From positions 68,610-132,609 of the forward strand of contig JADKHH010000031.1 in assembly GCA_016721905.1 (NCBI GenBank): a stretch of DNA of 64,000 bases, in the 5' to 3' direction. The notes beneath the pieces are model-generated. The model made no database searches, had not been told where the DNA came from, and saw only the letters and a program-made list of their open reading frames with translations. Shown piece after piece: positions 38,824-48,173 of the stretch. This DNA comes from Candidatus Opimibacter skivensis (lineage in GTDB: Bacteria > Bacteroidota > Bacteroidia > Chitinophagales > Saprospiraceae). The translations under genes were made by a program, and so were the position numbers. The number at the start of each line of letters is the position of its first letter. Positions within the stretch are counted from its first letter, which is position 1.

Positions 38824-39471
38824 ATGAGGATCAAAGTCGCACTTTTTGAAGATAACCCGTTGCTGCGTGACAGCCTGGTCCAGCTTATAAACGCCTCTGA
38901 GGGGCTTATATGCACCGGTGCTTTTCCGGATTGTTCTAACCTGATGCGAAAAGTGGAATCAGCCAAACCCGATGTCATCCTCATGGACATTGACCTTCCG
39001 GGGATGAATGGCATAGAGGCCGTAGGACAAATCAACCAAACGTATCCTGACATGGTGATTATCATGCAAACGGTCTTTAATGACAATGAACGAATATTTC
39101 AGTCCATTACGGCCGGTGCATCAGGTTATCTTTTAAAGAACACTTCGCCTGCGCGCATCCTTGAAGCCATCCGGGAAGCAGCTACCGGGGGAGCGCCTAT
39201 GACCCCAAGCATTGCACATAAAATCCTCGACGTTTTCCGGAGCAAGAAGCCTGCCTTACCGGCTAAAGAGCAATCACAGCTCAACGAGAGGCAGAAGGAA
39301 ATTCTTGAATGTATATTCAACGGCATGAGTTATAAGCTCATTGGCGAGAAGCTATTCGTTTCGGTTGACACCGTCCGGTACCATGTCAAAAACATCTATG
39401 AAATCCTGCATGTTCATTCGCGCGATGAACTGATTTCAAAAGCTAAGGGAAAATCTCTGTTGAGCTTTTAA
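38824..39471 (+). CDS. NarL/FixJ-type response regulator
   Basis: A 215-residue intact protein. The receiver domain has the acidic pocket FEDN (Glu9/Asp10), the phosphoacceptor Asp55 in LMDIDLPGMNG and the switch region GASGYLLKNTSP with Lys. The C-terminal LuxR-type helix-turn-helix (about residues 150-205) has LNERQKEILECIFNGMSYK, then VSVDTVRYHVKNIYEIL. The two upstream TPR kinases have the right H-box class for this regulator, so they form one signalling module. A palindromic operator stands in front of it and in front of two surface-protein genes, most simply its own binding site. Confidence 0.9.
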   Translation: MRIKVALFEDNPLLRDSLVQLINASEGLICTGAFPDCSNLMRKVESAKPDVILMDIDLPGMNGIEAVGQINQTYPDMVIIMQTVFNDNERIFQSITAGASGYLLKNTSPARILEAIREAATGGAPMTPSIAHKILDVFRSKKPALPAKEQSQLNERQKEILECIFNGMSYKLIGEKLFVSVDTVRYHVKNIYEILHVHSRDELISKAKGKSLLSF

Positions 39472-39592
39472 GCACCTGCAATAATTTATAAGCACTGACA
39501 GTCAGGTAAAGGTTCATCTCTACCGGGGTTGTATGATTATACCGACGGCATCCCTCGAGGATCATCACCTGTCAGGCTATCCTTCCTTAAGA

Positions 39593-39640
39593 ACTACCCA
39601 TTTCAGGTAGTATGACCGGCTTTAGTTGATGATACCTTTG
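39593..39640 (+). promoter_or_regulatory. palindromic operator and -7 box before the adhesin gene
   Basis: ACTACCCATTTCAGGTAGT (39593-39611) is a near-perfect inverted repeat. TACCTTTG (39633-39640), a perfect Bacteroidota -7 box, begins after 21 bases. The adhesin start is about 105 bases further on. The palindrome covers the place where a -33 element would be, a usual position for an activator. Confidence 0.75.
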
Positions 39641-39744
39641 AAAGAACAAGTATGGATGGAAAAACTCCCTCTGGCTATTGAATCAATTAAAGTGTCATAA
39701 GAAAGGGGGAGAGATCACAGCTTGATTAAAATGTAAAACGGCAA

Positions 39745-42700
39745 ATGGCTTATTTTAATGTTTTTATCCCTATCTGGATACTATTTAGCGGACTGGCTAT
39801 AAAGACTGATGTGCATCAGGATCACATTATTGAACTGCCTGACAAGGAAGGCCCTGCCTCAAGCGGGAACAAAGCTCCATTACTTTCGTGTGATTGCACC
39901 ATTACTCAATCCGGACAGTCGTTTGCGATATCGGCATTACAGGGAACCCAAACCGCTGTCACCTTTTTCAGCCCTGGAGGTGGCAATCCCAACACCGGTC
40001 TTGAAATTCAGGAAGCTCTTATTCTTTTTCTTTATGAGAATGTAAACACAGGCATCATCAGCCTGTTTCTTATACTTGACATCGCCAATGATGGTACAGG
40101 GGGATCATTAATGGCTGATGTCACTTGTCTTCCATCTACAGCTTTTGTTTCTGTTTCAGATGAACCAGGGGAGTTTTCCGGAGCGCCCCCTATCATTTCC
40201 GGTGACTGGAACTGGGCACCTTGCTGTACAGATGGAGGCGTGATTGAGGATATTGGCTGCAACAATACATATATTAATTTGGACGTGCTGGTGGGCAGTG
40301 GAATTGACAGTATAGTTTGGCTTACAGGAGATATTTCTAATCCTGATCAAATACTACTCAGTCTTAACGGAGGAGCGATTACTATCAGTTGCGGTTCAGG
40401 GGCAGTATGTTGCCCGCCTTCGTTGGATACTGAAGTTGTTGTGACGGACGCCACGTGCCCTGACACTCCCAATGGCAGTATTGACATTAATCCTCAGGAT
40501 GGTATCCCGGGATATACTTATGAATGGTCGAATGGCTCATCGGATGAAGATCTGACCGGACTTTTTCCAGGCGTTTATAGTGTGACCGTATTCGATTCAC
40601 AAGGATGCACCGAGGAACTTGAAATAACCGTTGATATATCCTCCGGTGATCCCCTGGCTCAGGCTGTTGATCTTGAATTGTGCAGTGCGACCACCACCGC
40701 ATCATTTGATTTGACGATTGTCAATGACATTATCAATCTGGGGACAGGATTTGATGTCCTGTGGTTTCAAAACATCGACCTAACCGGACCTATTTTAAAT
40801 CCTTCCAATTATGGCACCGGCACAAGCACCGTATACGCTGTCGTGGACAACGGTCCCTGTCTTTCTGAACCAGTACCGGTAGAACTCACTGTTCTCCAGT
40901 CTCCGATTGGTACACCAACGACCATGGATATCTGTGAAGAGAGTGAAGAAATGGCCACATTTGATCTGACCTCACTTGATCCAATCGTCAGTGGAGGAAA
41001 TGGGATAGTGTATTGGTATCTTGATCCTGCGGCGACCAACCTCATTAACAATCCATCTGAATTCCTTTCCGGCTCAACTACTGTCTATGCGGTCGTCGAT
41101 GATAATATATGCGCCTCTGAACCTGTCGAAATAGAACTGATTGTTAATCTCAAACCGGAAGTCTTTCCAACCAGTTTCAATCTATGTGGTGACGAAAATG
41201 ATGAAGCTGTATTCGACCTGATTTCTATTGAAGATGACATCAGTGCAGGTAATGGGAGTGTAGATTGGTATCTTGAAATAGAATTGCTGGATCCTATAGT
41301 CTTTCCCGGCTCCTTTCTATCTCCTACCGCGATCATTTATGCAGTCGTTTTTGATGGCTTGTGTTATGCTGATCCTATTCCCATTCAATTGATCGTGGAT
41401 CCAACTCCCGTGGCCATCCCGATTACGATCACGGCTTGTGACGAAGGTTCCGGTATTGGGTTATTTAATCTTTGGGATTATGCTGTGCAGGTCAGTGGGG
41501 GTGAAGGAAATGTGGATTGGTATCTTGATGAATTCCTGATTGAGCAGGTGCCTAATCCTTCGGCTTTATTGACAGCCTCCACAGTCATTTTTGCCACAGT
41601 GGACAATGATCTTTGTGTATCAGGTTATGTACAAATTCAACTCGATGTCCTACAGAGCCCGGTTGGTAATCCATCGACCATTGAAACCTGCGCCGATTCA
41701 ACCGGTCAGGGGGTATTCAATCTTACATCTTCAGATTTGGAGATCAGTGGAGGCATTGGTATGGTCCTGTGGTTTGAAGATCCGCTGGGACAAATTTTAA
41801 TTGCCATGCCGGAAGCTTATGTTTCTAGCGGTGAATTTGTGTATGCACAAATCGTTTTAGGTTCTTGTCTTTCAGATTTTATTCCCATAGAACTCATACT
41901 GATCACTTCCGTAACTGCCGATCCGGCGCAACTTCATGCTTGTGATGATGGCACCGGAAATGGTCTATTCAATTTACCCTCTGTTGCGGATTCTGTCAGT
42001 GGGGGAAGTGGGCAAGTCAATTGGTATTTTGATTCAATGGGAACAATCCCTATTACCAATCCTTCCAACTTTATAAGTGGGGATAGTATCATATACGCCC
42101 AGGTCATGGCCGGTGATTGTGCTTCAGACATTGTTCCTGTGACACTCATGATTATCCCGGCACCCATCGCTATGGATGTTTCTTTGACATTTTGCGGAGA
42201 CTCCAGTGCACAGGCGATCATTGATCTAACTTCATTAGATACATTGATCAGTGGTCATTCGGGAAGCGTCTCGTGGTTTAGCGATTCGCTTTTGATGATG
42301 GGCATCAGCAATACTTTTGCGTTCAGTACTTCGGATACCACACTTTACGCAACTGTAACGGCAGGTACATGTACTTCCCCTGCTGCTGTAGTTTCCATTG
42401 TTGTGACTTCCGGATTAATGGCTCAAACCACATCGATTGACTTGTGTATTCCGGCCGGTGATACAATTTCTATCGATCTCACTTTATCTGATGAGATCAT
42501 CAATGGGGGCATAGGCACAGTGAATTGGTATCTGGATACGCTTGGTATAAACGCCATCTCTTTCCCAAATACTTTTCTCGTTTCTGCCAGTTCGACCGTC
42601 TTCGCTGCTGTTTTCAATGCAGGATGTATATCCCCCACAGTACCTGTTGATCTGATTGTTGTACCAACCCCCGTGGCCATGCCCACTAACATAAATAAAT

Positions 42701-44973
42701 GTGGTGATGTAAATAGCATGGTTACCGTAGATCTTACTGAAGTAGATGCCCTCGTCAGCAGCAACACAGGTACAGTCACATGGTATGTTGATCCTACATT
42801 GGCCACACTGCTCAACAGTCCTGCTATGTTAGTCACAGGTGATACCACCGTATTTGCAGTTGTTACAAATGTGTTTTGTGCATCATCAGCGGTGCCGGTA
42901 TCAATTACCGTCGTCGATAGCCTCACGGCTATTCCCCAGATGATTGATATCTGTTTGCTCGACGCGGATACTGCGCTGGTAGATCTCACGATGTATGACT
43001 TAATGATCAGTGGTGGCAGTGGCTCAGTTATTTGGTGTAGAGATTCACTTATGCTGGACACGATATTTGATCCAACAGCATTTTCCACAGCAGGAGACAC
43101 CTTATATGTCGTCATCACCGCAGATGATTGTACTTCCAATATATCCGCTGTAGTCCTGGCAGTAGCAAGTTCCTCCTATCCTATGGCAGCGTGCGCTTTT
43201 ACTTCCATAGATTCTGTGGCCGTGACATGGCTTGATGTGGCGGATGAGTTTGAACTGACTTACATGATCAATGGGCAATTGGCCGGGTCTCCTATCATGA
43301 CTATGAACAATGAATTTAATCTTGGTGGATTGGGCCAGGGGGATACACTTTTCATTTCCATCACAGCGAATTATGATTCGATTTGCACCACGCCACTGAC
43401 CAGTACCATCACTTGTATCACAGACGTATGTCCTGTACAACCGCTTGTACTCAATGGATTGGATTCCGCATATTGTCGTGATGAAAATTTCGTGCTCCTC
43501 ACTGCAACTCCGACAGGGGGGCTTTTTTCAGGACAGGGTGTATCAGGAGATACATTGTATCCGGGATCCGTGATTGGCGCCGGTACCTCAGTAATGTATA
43601 GCTGGGAGGCGCCTTCGTCCGATTGTATTTATGATACGACCGTTCTTGTTTCAATTGCCAATCCGCATAATGCTCCGGTATTGATGTGTGCATCCGATAC
43701 CACCGATTCGGTTACTTTTTCATGGGACAACAGCTCCTTGACCTATGGCTATTATTATACCATCAATCAGGCCACTCCATCTTCTACTGTTGTCGGCACA
43801 CAAAATTCACTGTTTGTGGATGGCCTTAATGGAGGGGATGAAGTAACCTTAACGTTATGGGCAGTAGGCGCTCCTCCTTGCGGCAACAGTGATACGATCA
43901 CAGCAAGTTGTGTTTCAAAAATTTGCCCTCAGGCCACCATCACCATTTCTGATCCAGGTATGTTTTGTTCAGTAGATGATCCTGTCCAATTGGATGCAAC
44001 GATTGTTGGGTTACCGGGACAACCTACCATTATTTGGACAGGTCCTGGAATAAGTGATCCCTCAGGAATATTTGATCCAATGCTTGCATCCTCCGGAATG
44101 AATATTGTTACTGTTGATGTGGAAGATGAAGGATGTCGATATACATCAACTATAAACATTACAGTTCAGGAACAACCTGTCGCAGCATTTACTGTTTCGG
44201 GTGAACCTTGTCTTGATCAGCCATTGTTGATGGTATTTGATGGTGTTGCATCAGCTTCTGCCACATTTCAATATGATCTTGCTGGCGCAGCTGTGGTTTC
44301 GGGATTGATACCTTTGAGTTTTTCCATTGCCTGGTCGGATACAGGCGCCTATCTCCTGAGTTTGGTTATTGATGATCATGGTTGTGTTTCCGGTGTTTCA
44401 AATGAGGCGGTTGTTATAGGCCAACCTTTGCCGGCCCCTGAGATCATTTGTATGGAGGAGGATTACACTTCTGTCGTGGTGGAATGGGAAGATGTGCCGG
44501 GGGCTACTTCCTATTTGGCCAGCAGTTCGTCCGGAAATGGTATAGTGTCTGGTAATACATTTACCATTACTAATCTGAAGGATGACACACCTGTAACGAT
44601 TACGGTTACACCTCTGGGTGGAAATGGATGTGGTTCGCTTTCCTCAACCATAACATGTCATACACTAGCGTATAGCCCACCTTTGGTGTATATCGCCAAT
44701 GTTTTTTCTCCTGACGCTGATGGCATAAATGATGTGGTGTATATTCAAACGAATGCAGAAGTAACGGATGTCTTATCTTTTAGAATATTTGACCGATGGG
44801 GTACGGTGGTTTTTGAAGATTTTAATTTTCTGCCCAATGATCTGCGACATGGCTGGGACGGGGTATTTGATGGGAAAATAATGAACGCTGCGGTGTTCAC
44901 TTATATTGCTGAAGTGCAGACTACACGTGGGAAGTCATTGCATTTACGTGGTGATATAACATTATTAAGATAA
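39745..44973 (+). CDS. giant repeat adhesin with type B T9SS sorting domain
   Basis: A 1742-residue intact protein, the largest gene here. A hydrophobic N-terminus (FIPIWILFSGLAI) serves as signal peptide. Residues about 45-215 are a beta-rich unrecognised domain. A SprB-like repeat follows (TYEWSNGSSDEDLTGLFPG). Ten repeats of about 84 residues then share the form C-x-D...FDLTSLD...SGG-x-G-x-V-x-WY...NPS-F...TVYA-V...C-x-S...P-V-x-L-x-V. Further beta domains come next, and the protein ends with the gliding-motility-type sorting domain (NVFSPDADGINDVVYI, FRIFDRWGTVVFE, GWDGVFDGK). It should be exported by T9SS, probably staying surface-bound and adhesive. A palindromic operator and -7 box precede it, and the kinase/regulator module is just upstream. 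Confidence 0.9.
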   Translation: MAYFNVFIPIWILFSGLAIKTDVHQDHIIELPDKEGPASSGNKAPLLSCDCTITQSGQSFAISALQGTQTAVTFFSPGGGNPNTGLEIQEALILFLYENVNTGIISLFLILDIANDGTGGSLMADVTCLPSTAFVSVSDEPGEFSGAPPIISGDWNWAPCCTDGGVIEDIGCNNTYINLDVLVGSGIDSIVWLTGDISNPDQILLSLNGGAITISCGSGAVCCPPSLDTEVVVTDATCPDTPNGSIDINPQDGIPGYTYEWSNGSSDEDLTGLFPGVYSVTVFDSQGCTEELEITVDISSGDPLAQAVDLELCSATTTASFDLTIVNDIINLGTGFDVLWFQNIDLTGPILNPSNYGTGTSTVYAVVDNGPCLSEPVPVELTVLQSPIGTPTTMDICEESEEMATFDLTSLDPIVSGGNGIVYWYLDPAATNLINNPSEFLSGSTTVYAVVDDNICASEPVEIELIVNLKPEVFPTSFNLCGDENDEAVFDLISIEDDISAGNGSVDWYLEIELLDPIVFPGSFLSPTAIIYAVVFDGLCYADPIPIQLIVDPTPVAIPITITACDEGSGIGLFNLWDYAVQVSGGEGNVDWYLDEFLIEQVPNPSALLTASTVIFATVDNDLCVSGYVQIQLDVLQSPVGNPSTIETCADSTGQGVFNLTSSDLEISGGIGMVLWFEDPLGQILIAMPEAYVSSGEFVYAQIVLGSCLSDFIPIELILITSVTADPAQLHACDDGTGNGLFNLPSVADSVSGGSGQVNWYFDSMGTIPITNPSNFISGDSIIYAQVMAGDCASDIVPVTLMIIPAPIAMDVSLTFCGDSSAQAIIDLTSLDTLISGHSGSVSWFSDSLLMMGISNTFAFSTSDTTLYATVTAGTCTSPAAVVSIVVTSGLMAQTTSIDLCIPAGDTISIDLTLSDEIINGGIGTVNWYLDTLGINAISFPNTFLVSASSTVFAAVFNAGCISPTVPVDLIVVPTPVAMPTNINKCGDVNSMVTVDLTEVDALVSSNTGTVTWYVDPTLATLLNSPAMLVTGDTTVFAVVTNVFCASSAVPVSITVVDSLTAIPQMIDICLLDADTALVDLTMYDLMISGGSGSVIWCRDSLMLDTIFDPTAFSTAGDTLYVVITADDCTSNISAVVLAVASSSYPMAACAFTSIDSVAVTWLDVADEFELTYMINGQLAGSPIMTMNNEFNLGGLGQGDTLFISITANYDSICTTPLTSTITCITDVCPVQPLVLNGLDSAYCRDENFVLLTATPTGGLFSGQGVSGDTLYPGSVIGAGTSVMYSWEAPSSDCIYDTTVLVSIANPHNAPVLMCASDTTDSVTFSWDNSSLTYGYYYTINQATPSSTVVGTQNSLFVDGLNGGDEVTLTLWAVGAPPCGNSDTITASCVSKICPQATITISDPGMFCSVDDPVQLDATIVGLPGQPTIIWTGPGISDPSGIFDPMLASSGMNIVTVDVEDEGCRYTSTINITVQEQPVAAFTVSGEPCLDQPLLMVFDGVASASATFQYDLAGAAVVSGLIPLSFSIAWSDTGAYLLSLVIDDHGCVSGVSNEAVVIGQPLPAPEIICMEEDYTSVVVEWEDVPGATSYLASSSSGNGIVSGNTFTITNLKDDTPVTITVTPLGGNGCGSLSSTITCHTLAYSPPLVYIANVFSPDADGINDVVYIQTNAEVTDVLSFRIFDRWGTVVFEDFNFLPNDLRHGWDGVFDGKIMNAAVFTYIAEVQTTRGKSLHLRGDITLLR

Positions 44974-44980
44974 TCCTTAA

Positions 44981-45079
44981 GGGCGCCTCTAATAACCTCA
45001 TTATTGTAAAAATCCACAATTGAGTGTCAATGCATTACAAAAGTTACAGCAACAAATTTGACAGTTATTAGAAGCGCCC
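44981..45079. mobile_element. MITE copy 1
   Basis: A 99-base element from GGGCGCCTCTAATAAC to GTTATTAGAAGCGCCC, ends that are inverted repeats with one mismatch in 16. It is flanked by TTAA on both sides (44977-44980 and 45080-45083), a 4-base target duplication. Its interior matches 47743-47838 closely (TTGAGTGTCAATGCATTACA). It encodes nothing. It sits eight bases past the adhesin stop codon, in the 3' end of a T9SS remnant on the other strand. Confidence 0.9.
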
Positions 45080-45090
45080 TTAATGCTGAA

Positions 45091-45189
45091 GGGCGCCTCT
45101 AATAACCGATTTGTCGTAAAATATTCAAATTGATAACCAGTCGTTTGTGTGATTTTAACTCAAAGAAATGATAGTTATTAGAAGCGCCC
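45091..45189. mobile_element. MITE copy 2
   Basis: The same 16-base ends as copy 1 and also 99 bases long, but with a different interior of similar length. It is flanked by TGAA on both sides (45087-45090 and 45190-45193). Two neighbouring copies with different target duplications show two separate insertions. It lies in the last codons of a T9SS sorting-domain remnant on the minus strand. Confidence 0.9.
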
Positions 45190-45190
45190 T

Positions 45191-45320
45191 GAACAATCAG
45201 TACTCCCTCTGTCCGTAGTATCTTATCACCATCAGTGATGGTGAAGGCATAAGGTCCGGATGGCCAGGCTTCCGTAGAAATATCAAAATAATCTTCCAGC
45301 GTCTCGGTGGATAAGACCAA
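45191..45320 (-). pseudogene. C-terminal remnant of a T9SS sorting domain
   Basis: The minus strand reads STETLEDYFDISTEAWPSG, then PYAFTITDGDKI and TEGVLIVQ, the last 40 or so residues of a type A sorting domain (P-S-G-x-Y, then a strand, then a basic end). Its expected end is interrupted by MITE copy 2. Removing the two elements and one copy of each duplication restores IVQ-His-stop. No upstream part of the gene remains; the promoter of the beta-lactamase-fold gene lies there instead. Confidence 0.6.
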
Positions 45321-45331
45321 CCTCCCTCAAA

Positions 45332-45379
45332 ACTACCCATTTCGGGTAGTGCAACCGGCTGGGATAGGGTATACCTTTG
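45332..45379 (+). promoter_or_regulatory. palindromic operator and -7 box before the beta-lactamase-fold gene
   Basis: ACTACCCATTTCGGGTAGT (45332-45350) is a perfect inverted repeat around ATT, apart from the loop. TACCTTTG (45372-45379) starts 21 bases later, exactly as before the adhesin gene. The flanking text between them (CCGGCT) is also shared. The gene start is 80 bases on. Confidence 0.75.
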
Positions 45380-45459
45380 AATGAGCAAAGTATGGAGCGA
45401 TATCCAATGTTTGCATTAAAACCTGGCGGATCAATATACTTTTAAAAAAACCAAACAAA

Positions 45460-46848
45460 ATGAAAACCTTCTCTTTTACTGCTCTTTTTATTATTTCAGG
45501 TTTTGTTCATGCTCAAACGGCACTTGATGCCTATATCCTTAACAAGATGGAAGACGAACATATCTCCGGACTCGGAGCAGCACTTGTAAAGGATGGTGAA
45601 TTGCTGTGGTTTGGAAATTACGGGCTGGCCAACCGGGAAGAAAATATCCCTGTTACAGAAAGCACCATTTATATGCTGGCCTCTGTTTCGAAAACAATTA
45701 CCGTAACAGCAGTAATGCAACTGTATGAAGACGGCTTGTTTGAGCTGGACGATGCAGTTAATGATTATCTGCCTTTTGATGTATACAATCCCAATTATCC
45801 GGATTCTGTGATCACCATTAAGCAACTGCTAACGCACACATCCGCCATTCGTGATAATTGGGATCTGCTTCCTTATTATGATGGAGATGCACCCATTCCT
45901 CTTGGCGATTTTTTGTTTGATTATTTATCCGTTGACGGAGTGAATTATAATGCCGCATTAAATTTTGCCGACTTTGCACCGAACACTACGTATGAATACT
46001 GTAATGTGGCAGTTGCACTGCTGGGCTATTTAGTGGAAGAGCTAAGCGGTCAGCCATTTAATGCGTACTGCAATGAAAACATTTTTGAACCATTATGCAT
46101 GGATAATACCGGATGGTTCTTACGTGAAATTGATACGAGCCTGGTCGCCCATCCTTATTCCTATTTAGGTGACGAATATGTGGACAATGGATTATACGGA
46201 TACCCTGATTATCCGGACGGACAACTCCGCACCACTGTGCTTTCGCTCACAAAATTTATGTATGCGCATATGAACGACGGAAACTTTGATGGCTATCAGT
46301 TATTGGATAGTGCCACTGTTGCGCTGATGCGTAGCGAAATTGTTCCTGATATTCTGGATTTACAGGGTTTAATCTTTTATGCTTACGAGGATGCCTACGG
46401 AACCTGGTGGGGTCATAACGGTGGTGATGCAGGCGTTTCTACTGATATGTATTTTAATGATGAAACAAATACAGGATTAATTATACTTACCAACAGTGAC
46501 GCAAACCACCAAGACATTTGGAATGAAATATTAGCAAGTATGGATACGATTGTCAACACATTGGCACCTGAAATTGCTTGTGTAATAGGTCAGCCGACAG
46601 GCGTTGAAGATATGGCTGCAACAGAAATCATGCTTTTTCCGAATCCGGCTGATAAATACATTTTTATGCAAACGCCAGAGGACCATGCTTTCGAAACACG
46701 TATTTATAATCTGCAAGGCCAACTTGTTTTGTCAGGTAAAAATGAAAGTCAAATTTATATTGGCAACTTGCAGCCAGGGTTTTATATGCTAACGTGTTTT
46801 TATGAAAACGAGCAAAAAATTCTTTCAGCAAAATTTGAGAAGTATTAA
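45460..46848 (+). CDS. T9SS-exported serine beta-lactamase-fold hydrolase
   Basis: A 462-residue intact protein. Signal peptide (cleavage after VHAQ, residue 19), then a class C beta-lactamase-type (PF00144) domain with the three active-site motifs: S75-x-x-K78 in ASVSKTI, Y180-x-N182 in YEYCNVAVA and H319-N-G321 in WWGHNGGDAG. Residues about 385-462 are a type A T9SS sorting domain (LFPNPADKYIFMQ, then LQPGFYMLTCF). Such enzymes are esterases, peptidases or D-aminopeptidases more often than true antibiotic lactamases, so I call it a hydrolase only. A palindromic operator and a perfect -7 box precede it. Confidence 0.85.
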   Translation: MKTFSFTALFIISGFVHAQTALDAYILNKMEDEHISGLGAALVKDGELLWFGNYGLANREENIPVTESTIYMLASVSKTITVTAVMQLYEDGLFELDDAVNDYLPFDVYNPNYPDSVITIKQLLTHTSAIRDNWDLLPYYDGDAPIPLGDFLFDYLSVDGVNYNAALNFADFAPNTTYEYCNVAVALLGYLVEELSGQPFNAYCNENIFEPLCMDNTGWFLREIDTSLVAHPYSYLGDEYVDNGLYGYPDYPDGQLRTTVLSLTKFMYAHMNDGNFDGYQLLDSATVALMRSEIVPDILDLQGLIFYAYEDAYGTWWGHNGGDAGVSTDMYFNDETNTGLIILTNSDANHQDIWNEILASMDTIVNTLAPEIACVIGQPTGVEDMAATEIMLFPNPADKYIFMQTPEDHAFETRIYNLQGQLVLSGKNESQIYIGNLQPGFYMLTCFYENEQKILSAKFEKY

Positions 46849-46884
46849 AAGCCCTTTATTTAAGCCAGTATAAAAGGAAATTAA

Positions 46885-47742
46885 ATGAAAAAACAACTAC
46901 TGAAAAAGGTTTACACATTCATCACTACGGCAATGCTGTTTAGTGCAAGTGCAAATGCTCAAATTGTTTACACGGATGTTAATCCGGATCTAACGATTAC
47001 ACAAAGTTCTATTGGTTCTTCGGTGCATATTCTTGACATCAACAACGATACAATAACAGATGCCACCCTAGCCGCAAGCAAAACGATTTCGGCAAATGCC
47101 GTGTTGTTTGGCACTTCCTCAGGGAGTGAGGCTCTTATGTGTTGTCCTATCTTGCAAGCTAGAGCCATAAACCATAATGTAGCCATAGGTTCTAATCCAA
47201 ACGGGACTAACGCATACTGGTCTAACAATCAGAATGCACGTTTAAGGCAAGTTCCTTTGGGAGGTGGAGGTCCAGGTGGGCCTAACCCGATTCCATTTGG
47301 TGATTGGTCAACTCTCGCAGACCGTTACCTCGCAATTAGATTTTTAGTTGGAGCGGACTGGTATTATGGATGGGTTCGAGTATCAGTATCAGTAGGAGGC
47401 AATAGCTTCACCATTCGGGATTACGCTTACAATTCCCTTCCCAACCAACCCATCCTTGCCGGACAAACAATGACCACAGCAATAATTGATAATTCTTTTA
47501 CTTCCTCCATAAATCTTTTTCCCAATCCTGCCGACAACCATCTCACCATCGACTTAGGTAGCAACAACAGAAAAGTTCAAGTAACTATCGCTGACATGAC
47601 TGGAAAAGTAATTTATACTACCAAGGCAACAGATACGGAAAGGGTAGAGGTGAACACAAGCGATTTTGCAGAGGGAATTTATGTGGTACAAATTGAAGCA
47701 GGAGGATTAATGGGAACGAAAAAGCTTATCGTCCAAAAATAA
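46885..47742 (+). CDS. secreted T9SS type A protein of unknown function
   Basis: A 285-residue intact protein. A signal peptide (cleavage after ANAQ, residue 27) precedes a beta-rich part of about 175 residues that includes a Gly/Pro-rich loop (LGGGGPGGPNPIPFGDW) and YYGWVRVSVSVGG. From about residue 205 a type A sorting domain begins (NLFPNPADNHLTIDLG) and closes with EGIYVVQIEAGG. The middle resembles secreted proteins that Bacteroidota often encode singly, and I cannot assign a function. It starts 36 bases after the hydrolase gene and may be cotranscribed with it. Confidence 0.65.
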   Translation: MKKQLLKKVYTFITTAMLFSASANAQIVYTDVNPDLTITQSSIGSSVHILDINNDTITDATLAASKTISANAVLFGTSSGSEALMCCPILQARAINHNVAIGSNPNGTNAYWSNNQNARLRQVPLGGGGPGGPNPIPFGDWSTLADRYLAIRFLVGADWYYGWVRVSVSVGGNSFTIRDYAYNSLPNQPILAGQTMTTAIIDNSFTSSINLFPNPADNHLTIDLGSNNRKVQVTIADMTGKVIYTTKATDTERVEVNTSDFAEGIYVVQIEAGGLMGTKKLIVQK

Positions 47743-47838
47743 AGATGCCTCTAATAACCTTATTGTTATTAAAAAGCCATGATTGATTGTCAATGCATTA
47801 CAATAGTTGCAGCAACAAATCTGACAGTTAGATGCAAT
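47743..47838. mobile_element. decayed MITE copy
   Basis: It begins at the stop codon of the preceding T9SS gene with a damaged left end (GATGCCTCTAATAACC) and keeps the interior of copy 1 (TTGTCAATGCATTACAATAG, then CAGCAACAAATCTGACAG), but the right terminal repeat is lost. It is therefore no longer able to move. It marks the left edge of the unrecognised paralogue cassette. Confidence 0.7.
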
Positions 47839-48121
47839 TAAAAGTTTATTCGCATAGGAAAAGGATCTTATTTCTTATAGCGAACAAGGATATCTGTGGA
47901 AATGAAATCGGACAAATTACATGCCAGGCAGGAATGTAGGAAATTGAAATTATGGAAGAACCAATCGATAACGTAGTTATACTTGGTGGATTTAAGCTAA
48001 TAAATAGATTGTCAATTTATAATATTTGGCGATTTAAAATTAGGTCAAGTGCAAAGCACATAGGTCCAACACATAAACGAAGTAAAAGATAATGATTTAT
48101 ACATTTAGTATATAATTATTC

Positions 48122-48129
48122 TAGCTTTG
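48122..48129 (+). promoter_or_regulatory. candidate -7 promoter box of the paralogue cassette
   Basis: TAGCTTTG fits the Bacteroidota -7 consensus TAnnTTTG exactly. It stands 45 bases before the first gene of the cassette in very AT-rich DNA. No convincing -33 TTG is seen at the usual distance, so this is tentative. Confidence 0.4.
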
Positions 48130-48173
48130 GGATATAAGATAAATACTATTTTAACTCACATAAAAACATAACA

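Noticed and set aside
42423..43139. Minus-strand frame of 238 residues inside the adhesin gene
   Set aside because: It mirrors the repeat codons of the intact adhesin frame and has no independent support.
45099..45320. Complete small minus-strand gene through MITE copy 2
   Set aside because: The last codons come from the element's terminal repeat; only the sorting-domain remnant before it is real.
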